64,000 nt of DNA from an uncultured Faecalicatena sp. (GCA_902489075.1 CABTYO010000003.1:62001-126000), one strand, 5' to 3'; shown: positions 1-8,902, counted from the stretch's first letter. The notes: generated from the sequence alone by a model not told the origin. Numbers and translations are program-made.

Positions 1-1674
1 ATGAAGTGTTATCAATGCCAAAAAGAGCTGTCACCAAATGATAGATATTGCTCTGGATGCGGAGCAGATCAAAAAATCACGAAGGAATTGATCAGGCAGG
101 CAAGTGCTGGCAGCCAAGATGCCATTACAGAATTATACAATCGTACATACAATGCAGTATACCACACTGCCCATTCCCTGATAAAAGATGAAGATACGGT
201 ACTGGATATTGTCCAGGACAGCTATATAAAAGGCTTTCAAAGTCTGGACACACTGGAAAATCCAGAAAATTATCAGGCATGGATGAAGCGTATTGCTATA
301 AACAAAGCAAAAGACTGGCTAAAAAAGAAAAAACCAGTGTTATTTTCAGAGTTGGAATCAGATGATGATACACAGTCGTTTGATTTTCGCGATGAACGTT
401 TAGAACATTTGCCAGAGGAAATCATAGACCGACAGGAAACAACGAGATTGATAAACGAAATACTGAATAATCTGTCTGAGGACCAGCGTATGGTAATCGG
501 TATGTATTATTATGAACAGATGAGCGTCAGGGAAATTGCGCAAATACTTTCTATTTCTGAGAATACGGTCAAATCGCGGCTAAATTATGGGCGGAAGAAA
601 ATTGAAACACAAGTCAGAGAATTAGAAAAGCGTGGAACAAAGCTTTACAGTCTTACACCTGTTCCATTTCTTTTATTCTTATTTAAGAGTATGGACGTAC
701 AAGCTGCAGAGATACCGCCAACAAATATTCTGAAAAATATAACAACAGAAATATCCACAGGAACAGCCAGCCAAACCGCTTTTGAAACAGCTAAGACAAT
801 AGGAAAAGCTTCTGGAAACGCCTTTAGCGGCGTAGCCGGTAAAGGCATTGCTGTTAAAATAATAGCTGGAATCGTGGCAGTTTCTATTGCAGGAGCAGGG
901 ATCACAGGGGTTGTGATACATAGTAAAAATAAATCCGCAGCATCCCCATCAGAAAAGGTTGAGAGCATAAAGAAAGCAGAAAAAGAAGAAAGGGCAGATA
1001 TACCAGAGAAATCAAAGACCGAAGAAACAAAGGAATCAGCAATAACAGCTCATTTATTCGAGGGCTATTATACCAGTCCAGATACCAGTGTTGCGATTAC
1101 AATCACACCTATCGACGATACTACAGCGAATATTATCATGGATAATATTGCAGTAAATGGGGCGAATGCTTTTAATGCCGAGGGAACAGCAGTTATGACT
1201 GATAATAAGCTTGTTCTTGATTTGCAGACAAGCGAGCAGGATATGGCTTACTTTTCCCTGTCCGATGGTTCACTTAATGTAGAAATATCGGAGCATTATC
1301 AAGCAAAAGCCAACACTTACATAAGCGGTGTTTATTCCATCACACCACAGGAAGAAATGACGCCCGCAGATGGCAATGCTTCGGGGGATGAATTGGACGG
1401 ATTTTTCGGCACTTACAAATCGGAAACAGGGAATGTTGATTTGAAACTCTATATGGAAAACAATGTATTAAAAGCTGATATAGGGGATGATGTGGTAGTT
1501 GGTCACACAACAATAGAATTCATCCGTTGGAGTCTGGAACCTGGCTATTGGCTTATTTGCGATTCTGAAACTGAACACATCACCCTTCAGCTGCAGGCAG
1601 ATGGTTCTCTGGTATGGAATACTTTGGATGATGTTCCTACCTTTGACGGAAGATATATAAGGGGGGATGAATAA
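1..1674 (+). CDS. ECF-type sigma factor fused to a membrane-anchored extracytoplasmic domain
   Basis: A 557-residue protein with four parts. Residues 1-22 form a zinc ribbon (Cys3, Cys6, Cys17, Cys20). About 40-110 is a sigma-70 region 2 and 155-205 is region 4, with the helix-turn-helix containing SVREIAQILSISENTVKSRL. About 283-306 is a single transmembrane helix. About 350-557 is an outer part that looks like two beta-rich lipocalin-like repeats. It should direct RNA polymerase to its own promoters, probably gated by the attached membrane domain, since no separate anti-sigma gene follows. The next two genes encode a membrane protein and a lipoprotein, so an envelope stress role is likely (inference). 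The ATG is the first base of the window, so its promoter is not visible. Confidence 0.85.
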   Translation: MKCYQCQKELSPNDRYCSGCGADQKITKELIRQASAGSQDAITELYNRTYNAVYHTAHSLIKDEDTVLDIVQDSYIKGFQSLDTLENPENYQAWMKRIAINKAKDWLKKKKPVLFSELESDDDTQSFDFRDERLEHLPEEIIDRQETTRLINEILNNLSEDQRMVIGMYYYEQMSVREIAQILSISENTVKSRLNYGRKKIETQVRELEKRGTKLYSLTPVPFLLFLFKSMDVQAAEIPPTNILKNITTEISTGTASQTAFETAKTIGKASGNAFSGVAGKGIAVKIIAGIVAVSIAGAGITGVVIHSKNKSAASPSEKVESIKKAEKEERADIPEKSKTEETKESAITAHLFEGYYTSPDTSVAITITPIDDTTANIIMDNIAVNGANAFNAEGTAVMTDNKLVLDLQTSEQDMAYFSLSDGSLNVEISEHYQAKANTYISGVYSITPQEEMTPADGNASGDELDGFFGTYKSETGNVDLKLYMENNVLKADIGDDVVVGHTTIEFIRWSLEPGYWLICDSETEHITLQLQADGSLVWNTLDDVPTFDGRYIRGDE

Positions 1675-1750
1675 ATTTTGATTTTTTTAAAACCAGGATG
1701 ATATCACAATCGTCTAAAGGGTGTAAAACAAAAATGAGGAGGAAAAAAGT

Positions 1751-2137
1751 ATGAACAGTCAGAACACTACAAACACAAATCCTGTAAAAAAAATCAGCAA
1801 ATTCTTAAAACCGTTTTATCTTTTGAAATGGAACACCAAAGCGTTTTTTAAGAATCCCAGAGAATTTATAAAAAATTATATTACTGATTTCAAAACACTG
1901 GATTTAAAAGGCAAAGTAATTAAAATTCTAATGACTGCCGCAGGAACTGCCATCGTTTTATTTTTAATAAGGGAAGCAATTATACTTTTCTTTGCGCTGA
2001 TATTTATGGCAGGTTTAATATCGTCAAGTTTAAATATAGATATTGCTGACGATACATTAGAAACTTTAAAAGCAAATTACAGAAGCCGACACAATGGCTG
2101 TGACGCACAGAGCTTAAATGACTTATACAGAGGATAA
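1751..2137 (+). CDS. small membrane protein of unknown function
   Basis: 128 residues with a good GAGGAGG ribosome-binding site just before the ATG. The first ~60 residues are basic and polar. About 62-95 is one long hydrophobic segment that could form one or two membrane helices, followed by a short polar tail. I do not recognise the family. It lies 74 bases after the sigma factor and its stop region carries the ribosome-binding site of the next gene, so the three genes probably form one operon. A target or modulator of the membrane-linked sigma factor is a reasonable guess, nothing more. Confidence 0.6.
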   Translation: MNSQNTTNTNPVKKISKFLKPFYLLKWNTKAFFKNPREFIKNYITDFKTLDLKGKVIKILMTAAGTAIVLFLIREAIILFFALIFMAGLISSSLNIDIADDTLETLKANYRSRHNGCDAQSLNDLYRG

Positions 2138-2154
2138 TGAGGAGGATATTTGAA

Positions 2155-2991
2155 ATGAAAAAGTTAATGGCAATATTTTTAATCGGAGTGTTATCCGTAT
2201 CTGTTTTAACAGGCTGCAAAAAAAGTGAAGAGGAACAGGCAAAAGCTGTCTATGAAGAAATGAAGAAAGATGCAAAAGAGGAACTGGAACGTGATGCAGA
2301 ATTAAAGGAAGAAAGGCAAGATACGAAAGAAGCTTTATCTGAAAAATGGGTACCGATACTTCAAGAAAAGTACGATGCTTATTTTAATGAAACTGACCCT
2401 GAAAAAATTCTTAAACATGCAAATGATTATAACCAGGCATATCAGGAAATGTCAGCAGATTTAACGGATAATCATTTAACCATACATAACGTCAGTGGTA
2501 TTAGTAATGTTTTGATGAATGAAATCAAATCTATGGGTGAAATTCCAGAATGTGCTTCTAAAGCAAGAAGCGTGTATTTTAAATCTTCCGAAGACATAAC
2601 AAATTATGAAAATATGACCTGCTGGTATTCTAAGGATACTGGGAATATAGTTTATGCTCTGGAAACCCAGAATACAGAAACAGGACTTATTGAAAACATA
2701 TTACTTGTAAAAGAAGATGGCACAAAGCTGAACTTAAATATATCTGATTTTGAAAAGAATGAGTATAGCATGATAGAAATTTATTCCATAACAGCCGACT
2801 ATGTGATTTTTGACACGGTATGCAATGCAACTATGTATACCTATGTTGTTAATATTAGCAGTAATGAGCCGGTATTAGAGTCAGTTAAACAAGATACTGC
2901 CCCTGGTATGGAACATGAAGTAGAATATGATTTTGTTACCGATATTTCTACTGTAGAAGGTCTGAATTCGATTTGCAAAAGAATGAGTTAA
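2155..2991 (+). CDS. lipoprotein of unknown function
   Basis: 278 residues beginning with a type II signal peptide whose lipobox SVLTGC ends at the lipidated cysteine, followed by a Lys/Glu-rich helical linker. The start at 2155 is chosen over the upstream ATG at 2137, because GGAGG at 2141-2145 lies between them. The rest is a soluble extracytoplasmic domain I do not recognise; it holds a predicted helical first half and a beta-rich second half. It is the third gene of the apparent sigma-factor operon. Confidence 0.65.
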   Translation: MKKLMAIFLIGVLSVSVLTGCKKSEEEQAKAVYEEMKKDAKEELERDAELKEERQDTKEALSEKWVPILQEKYDAYFNETDPEKILKHANDYNQAYQEMSADLTDNHLTIHNVSGISNVLMNEIKSMGEIPECASKARSVYFKSSEDITNYENMTCWYSKDTGNIVYALETQNTETGLIENILLVKEDGTKLNLNISDFEKNEYSMIEIYSITADYVIFDTVCNATMYTYVVNISSNEPVLESVKQDTAPGMEHEVEYDFVTDISTVEGLNSICKRMS

Positions 2992-3082
2992 GATGGATAG
3001 CAAAAGAAAAAAGGGGGAAGTCGTGAAAGTTTGGAGTCTCTGATGCATATATTGAATAGAAATGAGTTTTGTGAGGAATGGA

Positions 3083-4348
3083 ATGACTTCTCTTAAAGCA
3101 ATGCAGGATAACGCCGTAGATAAAGGTCAGCTGCAGATCAATGTGACATCGGAAATCACAGCCTTCCCGATCACGGATGCGACGATTTCTATCTCTTATA
3201 CAGGGGTGCCTGACAGTACACTGGAGCAGGTAAATACAAATGCATCAGGGCAGACGGAGGTACTGGAACTGAGTACGCCGCCTCTGGAATACAGCCTGAA
3301 CCCTACAATTGAGTCACAGCCCTATGCAGAATATACACTGAACATCAGTGCACCGGGATACGAGACGATCAGTGTGGCGGGGGCAGAGGTGCTGCCCGAT
3401 GTAAAAGCAATCCAGAACGTAAGGCTTCGGCCCCTTGCCGAGGTGAACGAGAATGAAATGGTATTCGTGATCCCGGCACATACGCTGTATGGGGACTATC
3501 CGCCCAAGATCGCGGAGGACGAGATCAAGCCCATAGACGAGACCGGGGAGATCGTATTAAGCCGGGTGGTGGTGCCGGAATTTATTATCGTACATGATGG
3601 TTCTCCAAGAGATTCTACTGCCAATAATTATTATGTAAGATACAGGGATTATATTAAAAACGTTGCATCCAGTGAAATCTATGCTACCTGGCCTGCGAAT
3701 ACGATCAGGGCAAATGTACTGGCAATCATGTCATTTACGCTGAACAGGGTCTATACGGAGTGGTACCGGAATAAAGGGTATGATTTTACCATTACATCTT
3801 CTACCGCATTTGACCACAAGTGGATACCAGAGCGAAATATTTTTGATACGATCTCTGTGATCGTAGATGAGCTGTTTGCAAACTATCTGTCCAGGCCGAA
3901 TGTCAGGCAGCCGATCCTGACGCAGTACTGTGACGGCCGCAGGGTGTCCTGTCCGAACTGGATGACCCAGTGGGGGTCCATGTCACTGGGCGAGCAGGGA
4001 TATACGCCGATAGAGATCCTGCGCTACTTTTATGGCGATGATATGTATATAAACAGTGCACAGGAGATATCCGGGGTTCCATCTTCCTGGCCGGGATATG
4101 ATCTGGGAATCGGAGCCAGCGGAGACAAAATCAGACAGATGCAGGAACAGTTAAATGTCATTGCCGGTGCTTATCCTCTGATTCCGAGGATTACTGCGGA
4201 TGGAATCTACGGGCCGGCGACAGCCGAGGCAGTGAGAGTATTCCAGTCTGTGTTCGGGCTGCCGCAGACGGGGGTTGTGGATTATACGACATGGTATAAG
4301 ATCTCGGAGATTTATGTGGGGGTCTCCAGGATCGCGGAACTGGTATAA
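3083..4348 (+). CDS. SpoIID/LytB-like protein with N-terminal regulatory-like domain and C-terminal peptidoglycan-binding domain
   Basis: About 421 residues from the ATG at 3083, preferred because GAGG lies seven bases ahead; a longer start at 3062 is possible but has no such site. Residues ~10-105 look like a carboxypeptidase-regulatory-type beta sandwich. The middle (~170-320) carries a conserved block with IKNVASSEIYATWP and LNRVYTEWYRNKGYDF that resembles SpoIID/LytB-type and cortex-lytic-associated proteins of clostridia. The end (~345-420) is a PG_binding_1 domain (ADGIYGPATAEAVRVFQ). No signal peptide is visible, so it may act inside the forespore or be exported by another route. Cell-wall or spore-cortex work is inferred from the domains. 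Confidence 0.65.
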   Translation: MTSLKAMQDNAVDKGQLQINVTSEITAFPITDATISISYTGVPDSTLEQVNTNASGQTEVLELSTPPLEYSLNPTIESQPYAEYTLNISAPGYETISVAGAEVLPDVKAIQNVRLRPLAEVNENEMVFVIPAHTLYGDYPPKIAEDEIKPIDETGEIVLSRVVVPEFIIVHDGSPRDSTANNYYVRYRDYIKNVASSEIYATWPANTIRANVLAIMSFTLNRVYTEWYRNKGYDFTITSSTAFDHKWIPERNIFDTISVIVDELFANYLSRPNVRQPILTQYCDGRRVSCPNWMTQWGSMSLGEQGYTPIEILRYFYGDDMYINSAQEISGVPSSWPGYDLGIGASGDKIRQMQEQLNVIAGAYPLIPRITADGIYGPATAEAVRVFQSVFGLPQTGVVDYTTWYKISEIYVGVSRIAELV

Positions 4349-4349
4349 C

Positions 4350-4394
4350 AAAAAAGGAACGTCTGCCTGATTCATCGCAGATGTTCCTTTTTAT
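4350..4394. terminator. bidirectional rho-independent terminator
   Basis: An 11-base stem (4356-4366 with 4377-4387, one wobble) is flanked by an A run on the left and a T run on the right, so it can end transcription from both the plus-strand gene before it and the minus-strand gene after it. Confidence 0.85.
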
Positions 4395-4399
4395 AACAG

Positions 4400-4720
4400 T
4401 TATTTTGCTTGTCTGGTCCCCGTAAAGGTTACCTGAATGGTTCGTAATTTATACCCTTTTTTCAGGCAGCAGCGGGATAGATAGACATGTACGAGAAGCG
4501 AGTCCGGTATTCCGTTGATCCGGGCATGTTCTCTTGCAATTTCTTCCACACATTCGTCAATTTTCCAGAATTTGTGTACGATTACTGTCAATTCGACTTC
4601 TTTTCCTGTGTCTGTCAGGACACTCCAGTCGCCTGCCATTTCATAGTCCGGTACTGTAAAAATATAGAGAAGGACCAGACATAAAATTACGGCGGTTACA
4701 GCATAGATTTTTTTCTTCAA
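4400..4720 (-). CDS. small membrane-anchored protein, unknown
   Basis: 106 residues from a TTG start behind a run of six G residues (4726-4731) that serves as ribosome-binding site. One N-terminal hydrophobic helix (about residues 4-24) acts as signal or anchor; the remaining ~80 residues are polar with two adjacent cysteines near residue 86. I do not recognise the family. It converges on the gene to its left and shares the terminator. Confidence 0.5.
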   Translation of the reverse strand: MKKKIYAVTAVILCLVLLYIFTVPDYEMAGDWSVLTDTGKEVELTVIVHKFWKIDECVEEIAREHARINGIPDSLLVHVYLSRCCLKKGYKLRTIQVTFTGTRQAK

Positions 4721-4849
4721 AAGAATCCCCCCTGTTAAAAATAATAGGGTGTATTCTCTGAGAAAGATACTGGTAATATCTGGAAAAATTAGGAGAAATT
4801 CAATCCCTATATTAAATAAACAATTAACAGAAGAAAAACTTTCGCATTA

Positions 4850-4882
4850 TTCGTTATAATATGGTGTTACCAGTTATACCAC
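4850..4882 (+). promoter_or_regulatory. promoter -10 plus GntR-like operator palindrome without an obvious target gene
   Basis: A TATAAT at 4855-4860 is followed at once by TGGTGTTACCAGTTATACCA (4862-4881), which contains nested TGGT/ACCA half-sites of the kind bound by GntR-family repressors. No good -35 is seen. No plus-strand gene follows within 600 bases; both neighbours run the other way. Confidence 0.35.
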
Positions 4883-4914
4883 TATCGCCAGTAAAGGAAG
4901 ATCAGCCAGGGAAC

Positions 4915-5064
4915 CTATGCTCCGCCAGGTCCCTCTCTGGGCGGCACTTCATCCGGGATTACACTTTTCAATCCATTTTTCCCCGGCAGGTCAATCTCGG
5001 GGATGTTATCATCGTCGTATACATTTGCTTCAGTTGATTTAGAGGGCAGTTTTATTTCTCTCAT
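4915..5064 (-). CDS. 49-residue acidic small protein, unknown
   Basis: Chosen start at 5064, behind a GGAGA site at 5071-5077; the longer open frame to 5190 has no such site and gives an unlikely leader. The peptide is polar and acidic with several prolines and ends in GPGGA; it has no cysteine and no membrane segment. I do not recognise it. It lies just downstream of another small gene on the same strand. Confidence 0.45.
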   Translation of the reverse strand: MREIKLPSKSTEANVYDDDNIPEIDLPGKNGLKSVIPDEVPPREGPGGA

Positions 5065-5152
5065 ATTGAATCTCCTTCCATTTTTTACATAGTGTGTACA
5101 AAAAAAGGAAAAATATGTATACAAAAGAATCTGAGAATGAAAAAAGCAGCTT

Positions 5153-5329
5153 TTATTCTGCCATAGAATAAAGCTGCAATAAATTTTCACGCTCGTTCTG
5201 CTTCATTTTTACAAAATCGGTAAAATTAATATTTACATGACACATAGGCTGTTTACAACAGTGAGCGTGCGATTTATTGTTTGTATAGTGGTATCTCTTG
5301 CATTTCCCGCAATAAAATACATGCATCAT
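5153..5329 (-). CDS. small zinc-ribbon-like protein
   Basis: 58 residues from ATG at 5329 (a second ATG follows directly), behind a GGGGGGTGAT site. Metal-ligand candidates are a CxxC near the start (YCGKCKRYHY), a His/Cys pair and CxxxxC in the middle, which together suggest a small zinc-binding fold. The C-terminal third is an amphipathic, charged helix. Function unknown; similar short Cys/His proteins often bind nucleic acid or serve as regulators. Confidence 0.5.
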   Translation of the reverse strand: MMHVFYCGKCKRYHYTNNKSHAHCCKQPMCHVNINFTDFVKMKQNERENLLQLYSMAE

Positions 5330-5496
5330 TAGTATCACCCCCCTGATACATATGATAGCACAAAAATAACCCGGGGAAAATTATAAATCAGACGGTTATG
5401 AGATGCAGAAAAAATTTTTATATGATTTCATGCTGAAAAAGGAGCAGAAAAATATACAAAAGTGACAGCAAAAAATGCTTCAATGGCGCGGGAAAC

Positions 5497-5525
5497 TTGA
5501 ACTTTCCCTCATCCTGAATTATAAT
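5497..5525 (+). promoter_or_regulatory. sigma-A promoter for the TetR gene
   Basis: TTGAAC at 5497-5502 and TATAAT at 5520-5525 are separated by 17 bases, 18 bases before the ATG of the TetR-family gene, whose RBS AGGAGAGG follows the -10. Confidence 0.75.
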
Positions 5526-5542
5526 CTAGGAGAGGTGAAAAA

Positions 5543-6097
5543 ATGGAAAACAATGAGAATACAAAGCAACGCTTCGTTGCAGCGTTAACGGCACTGATGG
5601 AGGTCAGACCTTTAGATAAAATTACAGTAAAAGAGATCGTGGAGAAGAGCGGTAAGACCAGACAGACATTTTACCGCTGTTTTAAAGATAAGTATGATCT
5701 GGTGAACTGGCATTTTGAGCGGCTGGCGGAGAAGTCCTTCCTGCAGATGGGAGTCAGGCTGACGCTTCGGGAGGGGCTGGAAGAGAAATTCCGCTTTATC
5801 AAGAATGAACAGGTTTTCTTTGCGGCGGCCTTCCAGTCAGAGGATTATAATTCCCTGGTGGCCTATGATTATGAATGCATATTACAGTTTTACACGAATA
5901 TTATAGAGAAGAAGACGAAGCGGCCGCTGGATGCGGATACCAGATTTTTGTTGGAGATGTACTGCAGAGGATCTATCTCCATGACGGCACAGTGGGCAAA
6001 GAGGAACATGGACCTGCCCCCGGAGAAGATGGCGGACCTGCTGATCCAGGCACTTCCGGAGCCTTTGGAGGAACTGCTGTCAGATCTGCAGCCTTAA
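5543..6097 (+). CDS. TetR/AcrR-family transcriptional regulator
   Basis: 184 residues. The N-terminal ~50 hold the TetR helix-turn-helix with KITVKEIVEKSGKTRQTFYR; the rest is the helical ligand-binding and dimerisation region, most like the DhaS-type C-terminal domain. It is followed by fucO on the same strand; the inverted repeats between them (6101-6160) are likely operators, so local control of the dehydrogenase is inferred. Confidence 0.8.
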   Translation: MENNENTKQRFVAALTALMEVRPLDKITVKEIVEKSGKTRQTFYRCFKDKYDLVNWHFERLAEKSFLQMGVRLTLREGLEEKFRFIKNEQVFFAAAFQSEDYNSLVAYDYECILQFYTNIIEKKTKRPLDADTRFLLEMYCRGSISMTAQWAKRNMDLPPEKMADLLIQALPEPLEELLSDLQP

Positions 6098-6100
6098 AGC

Positions 6101-6160
6101 GTTACATAGTCACCATTCTGTAACTTGTCCGTGGAGGGTTTTATTTGTTATAATTATAAC
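6101..6160 (+). promoter_or_regulatory. fucO promoter with overlapping palindromic operator
   Basis: TTGTCC (6125-6130) and TATAAT (6149-6154) are 18 bases apart. The -10 lies inside a perfect 14-base palindrome GTTATAATTATAAC (6147-6160), and a second inverted repeat GTTACA/TGTAAC spans 6101-6124. Both are candidate sites for the TetR-family protein encoded just upstream. Confidence 0.6.
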
Positions 6161-6220
6161 AATCAAATAAAATCCTTTCCGCGAAGGCGGGAGAGGCAGA
6201 ATGTAAAGGAGAGAATGGCT

Positions 6221-7369
6221 ATGTCAAACAGATTTATTTTGAACGAAACATCTTATCATGGAGCAGGGGCAATCAACGATATTGCTACCGAAGTTAATGC
6301 AAGAGGATATCACAAAGCTTTTGTATGCTCTGACCCGGATCTGGTAAAATTCGGTGTGACACAGAAGGTTCTGGATGTACTGGACAAGAATAGTCTTACA
6401 TATGAGCTTTACTCCAACATCAAACCGAATCCGACGATCGAGAATGTACAGACAGGTGTGCAGGCGTTCAAAGCATCCGAAGCAGATTACATCATCGCCA
6501 TCGGAGGCGGATCTTCCATGGATACGGCAAAGGCAGTCGGCATCATCATTAACAATCCGGAATTCGAGGATGTCAGAAGCCTGGAAGGTACTGCAGCAAC
6601 GAAGAATGCATGTGTTCCGATCATCGCCGTTCCGACTACCGCAGGTACGGCAGCAGAGGTTACGATCAACTATGTGATCACAGATGTGGAGAAGAACCGT
6701 AAGTTCGTCTGTGTAGACCCGCACGACATCCCGGTTGTTGCAGTCATTGACCCGGATATGATGTCCAGTATGCCGAAGGGGCTGACCGCTTCCACAGGTA
6801 TGGATGCCCTGACACATGCAATCGAGGGATTCACAACAGCAGGAGCATGGGAATTATCCGATATGTTCCATCTTAAAGCAATCGAAATTATCGCCCGTTC
6901 CTTAAGAGGAGCTGTAGACAACACTCCAGAAGGAAGAGCGGACATGGCACTTGGACAGTATGTTGCAGGTATGGGATTCTCCAACGTAGGACTGGGAATC
7001 GTTCACTCCATGGCGCATACACTGGGTGCATTATATGACACACCACACGGTGTAGCCAATGCGATCCTCCTCCCGACTGTGATGGAGTATAATGCAGAAG
7101 CAACAGGGGAAAAATACAGAGAAATCGCAAAGGCTATGGGTGTTGAAGGAACTGAAAACATGACACAGGAAGAGTACAGAAAAGCAGCAGTCGACGCAGT
7201 GAAGAAGCTGTCCGCAGATGTAGGTATCCCGGCTGATTTAAAGGGCATTGTGAAGGAAGAGGATATCCCGTTCCTTTCTGAGTCCGCATATGCAGATGCA
7301 TGCAGACCAGGTAACCCGAAGGAGACTTCTGTAGAAGACATCGCAGCATTATTCCGTTCTCTTCTGTAG
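6221..7369 (+). CDS. fucO: iron-dependent alcohol dehydrogenase, lactaldehyde reductase type
   Basis: 382 residues, the usual FucO length, from ATG 6221; AGGAG at 6208-6212 is correctly spaced for this start but too close to the ATG at 6215. Group III Fe-ADH features are clear: the nucleotide-binding GGGSSMDTAK, the metal-site block with TGMDALTHAIEGF, and the His pair in HSMAHTLGALYDTPHG. It should interconvert L-lactaldehyde and 1,2-propanediol with NAD(H), a step after fucose or rhamnose breakdown; other short alcohols are possible. No other fucose genes are adjacent, although a broken rhamnose mutarotase lies at 60.2 kb. Confidence 0.85.
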   Translation: MSNRFILNETSYHGAGAINDIATEVNARGYHKAFVCSDPDLVKFGVTQKVLDVLDKNSLTYELYSNIKPNPTIENVQTGVQAFKASEADYIIAIGGGSSMDTAKAVGIIINNPEFEDVRSLEGTAATKNACVPIIAVPTTAGTAAEVTINYVITDVEKNRKFVCVDPHDIPVVAVIDPDMMSSMPKGLTASTGMDALTHAIEGFTTAGAWELSDMFHLKAIEIIARSLRGAVDNTPEGRADMALGQYVAGMGFSNVGLGIVHSMAHTLGALYDTPHGVANAILLPTVMEYNAEATGEKYREIAKAMGVEGTENMTQEEYRKAAVDAVKKLSADVGIPADLKGIVKEEDIPFLSESAYADACRPGNPKETSVEDIAALFRSLL

Positions 7370-7471
7370 CTGGCATAAGCAGCACGTAAAGGTATTTCGT
7401 GTGGCTTATATCAGAGGCCGCCATACTTCGAGGTAACCAGTGTGGACGCGCCGCGTTACGGAGACAAAATT

Positions 7472-8695
7472 ATGGCGAGAAGAAGAAAAAGAAGAAAATG
7501 GCCGGTCATACTCGGCATTTTAATCATAGTATGTATATTTACAGGTTTGGGAGCAGCAGCCAAGATGCTGCTTCCAGACCTTTTTGCGTCCACAAAAGAA
7601 GTGATCGAGACAGTCAAGATGAAGACCTCCCCACTGGCAAATGTACCCTTTGAGGAGATTCAGATACCGGATGAGGATGTGTCGGGAGGATATTATTATC
7701 AGCAGCTGAATGAAGAAGAGCAGAATCTCTATAAGGAAATGTATCAGGGACTTAAGGATTCGTCACCTTCCATATATATGCATTCCCCGGATTTGAAGGT
7801 ATTGGAAAAGGTAAGCCAGTACATTTCCATGGACAGACCGGAGCTGTTCTGGTGCGAAGGACAGATGCAGGTGACCAGCTATGAGCAGTATTCAGAAGTG
7901 CAGCCCGTCTACACCTATACCGGAGAGGAAAAGGACCGAAGACAGGCAGAGATCGAGGCAGCTGCGAATGAATGCTTTTCAGGGATGACCGGAGAAATGT
8001 CCGAATATGACAGGATCAAATATATCTTCGAGTACCTGGTGAACACCGTAGACTACAATCTGGATGCCCCGGATAACCAGAATATTTACAGTGCGCTCGT
8101 CGGAAAAGCCTCGGTATGTGCAGGCTATTCCCGTGCCGCCCAGTATCTCTTAAGGCGGCAGGGAATCGAATGCATCTATGTGACAGGAAACATTCCGAAT
8201 CAGGGTGCCCACGCATGGAATATCGTAAAATGCAACGGCCAGTACTACCAGATGGATGTGACCTTCGGAGACCCGGTGTTCATCGAGGAGGAGGGCGGTG
8301 TCAGACCGCCGGGACAGAGCATCAACTACGATTATCTGTGCTGCAGCGATGCCGAGATCATGAAGAACCACACGGCGGACACCTTTGTTACATTTCCTCA
8401 ATGCACCTCCATGGACCTGAATTACTACAGACTGAACGGAATGTATTACGACTCATTTCAGCCCGATCAGATACTGGAGGCGATGAACCAGACGATTTAT
8501 AACCAGGAGCCTTCCTTTACCTGCAAATTCGCCAATGACACTCTGTATCAGGAAGCACACGATGTCATTCTGAGCGACCTGGTGCAGCGGGCAGCCCAGA
8601 ACCTACTGGATTACTACGGTCTGGAATCCGTACAATACACCTATGTAGAAGATGAAGTCATGGATAAACTGGTCATCTATTGGAATTACCAGTAA
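7472..8695 (+). CDS. membrane-anchored transglutaminase-like protein
   Basis: 407 residues from ATG 7472 with GGAGA seven bases ahead; a GTG at 7442 would add 10 residues. A basic N-terminus is followed by one membrane helix (about 11-33). The transglutaminase-like core carries the Cys-His-Asp triad in GKASVCAGYSRA, QGAHAWNIVK and MDVTFGDP. Such surface proteins act as cysteine proteases or cross-linkers on wall or exported proteins; the substrate cannot be read. It stands alone between fucO and carA. Confidence 0.75.
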   Translation: MARRRKRRKWPVILGILIIVCIFTGLGAAAKMLLPDLFASTKEVIETVKMKTSPLANVPFEEIQIPDEDVSGGYYYQQLNEEEQNLYKEMYQGLKDSSPSIYMHSPDLKVLEKVSQYISMDRPELFWCEGQMQVTSYEQYSEVQPVYTYTGEEKDRRQAEIEAAANECFSGMTGEMSEYDRIKYIFEYLVNTVDYNLDAPDNQNIYSALVGKASVCAGYSRAAQYLLRRQGIECIYVTGNIPNQGAHAWNIVKCNGQYYQMDVTFGDPVFIEEEGGVRPPGQSINYDYLCCSDAEIMKNHTADTFVTFPQCTSMDLNYYRLNGMYYDSFQPDQILEAMNQTIYNQEPSFTCKFANDTLYQEAHDVILSDLVQRAAQNLLDYYGLESVQYTYVEDEVMDKLVIYWNYQ

Positions 8696-8746
8696 AACCA
8701 AGTGACGAGCTTTAGCCTCGGAACGCCCGCTCTTTGAAAAAAATTG

Positions 8747-8902
8747 TTGAAATATGATTTGAATTGTAGTATAATCTTTACAATTTGAGCACAGGGGCGC
8801 TCTGGACACAACAGGAATCCAAGAGTGCCTTTGTTATGTAAAATAATACACCCTGGTTAAGCAGGCTCAAAGGCAGGGAATACGAAGGGAATAGGTGAAC
8901 AT
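8747..8902 (+). promoter_or_regulatory. carAB promoter and structured leader
   Basis: TTGAAA (8747-8752) and TATAAT (8770-8775) with a 17-base spacer form a near-consensus promoter. The ~120-base leader contains a long stem (about 8794-8831, pairing GGCGCTCT with AGAGTGCC, one bulged A) around a purine-rich loop. This could be an attenuation or PyrR-type control element, but it does not match the PyrR site well and lacks a strong T tail. Confidence 0.6.

Noticed and set aside
8794..8831. PyrR-binding attenuator before carA
   Set aside because: The loop does not match the PyrR consensus well and no T-rich terminator follows; kept only as an unspecified leader.
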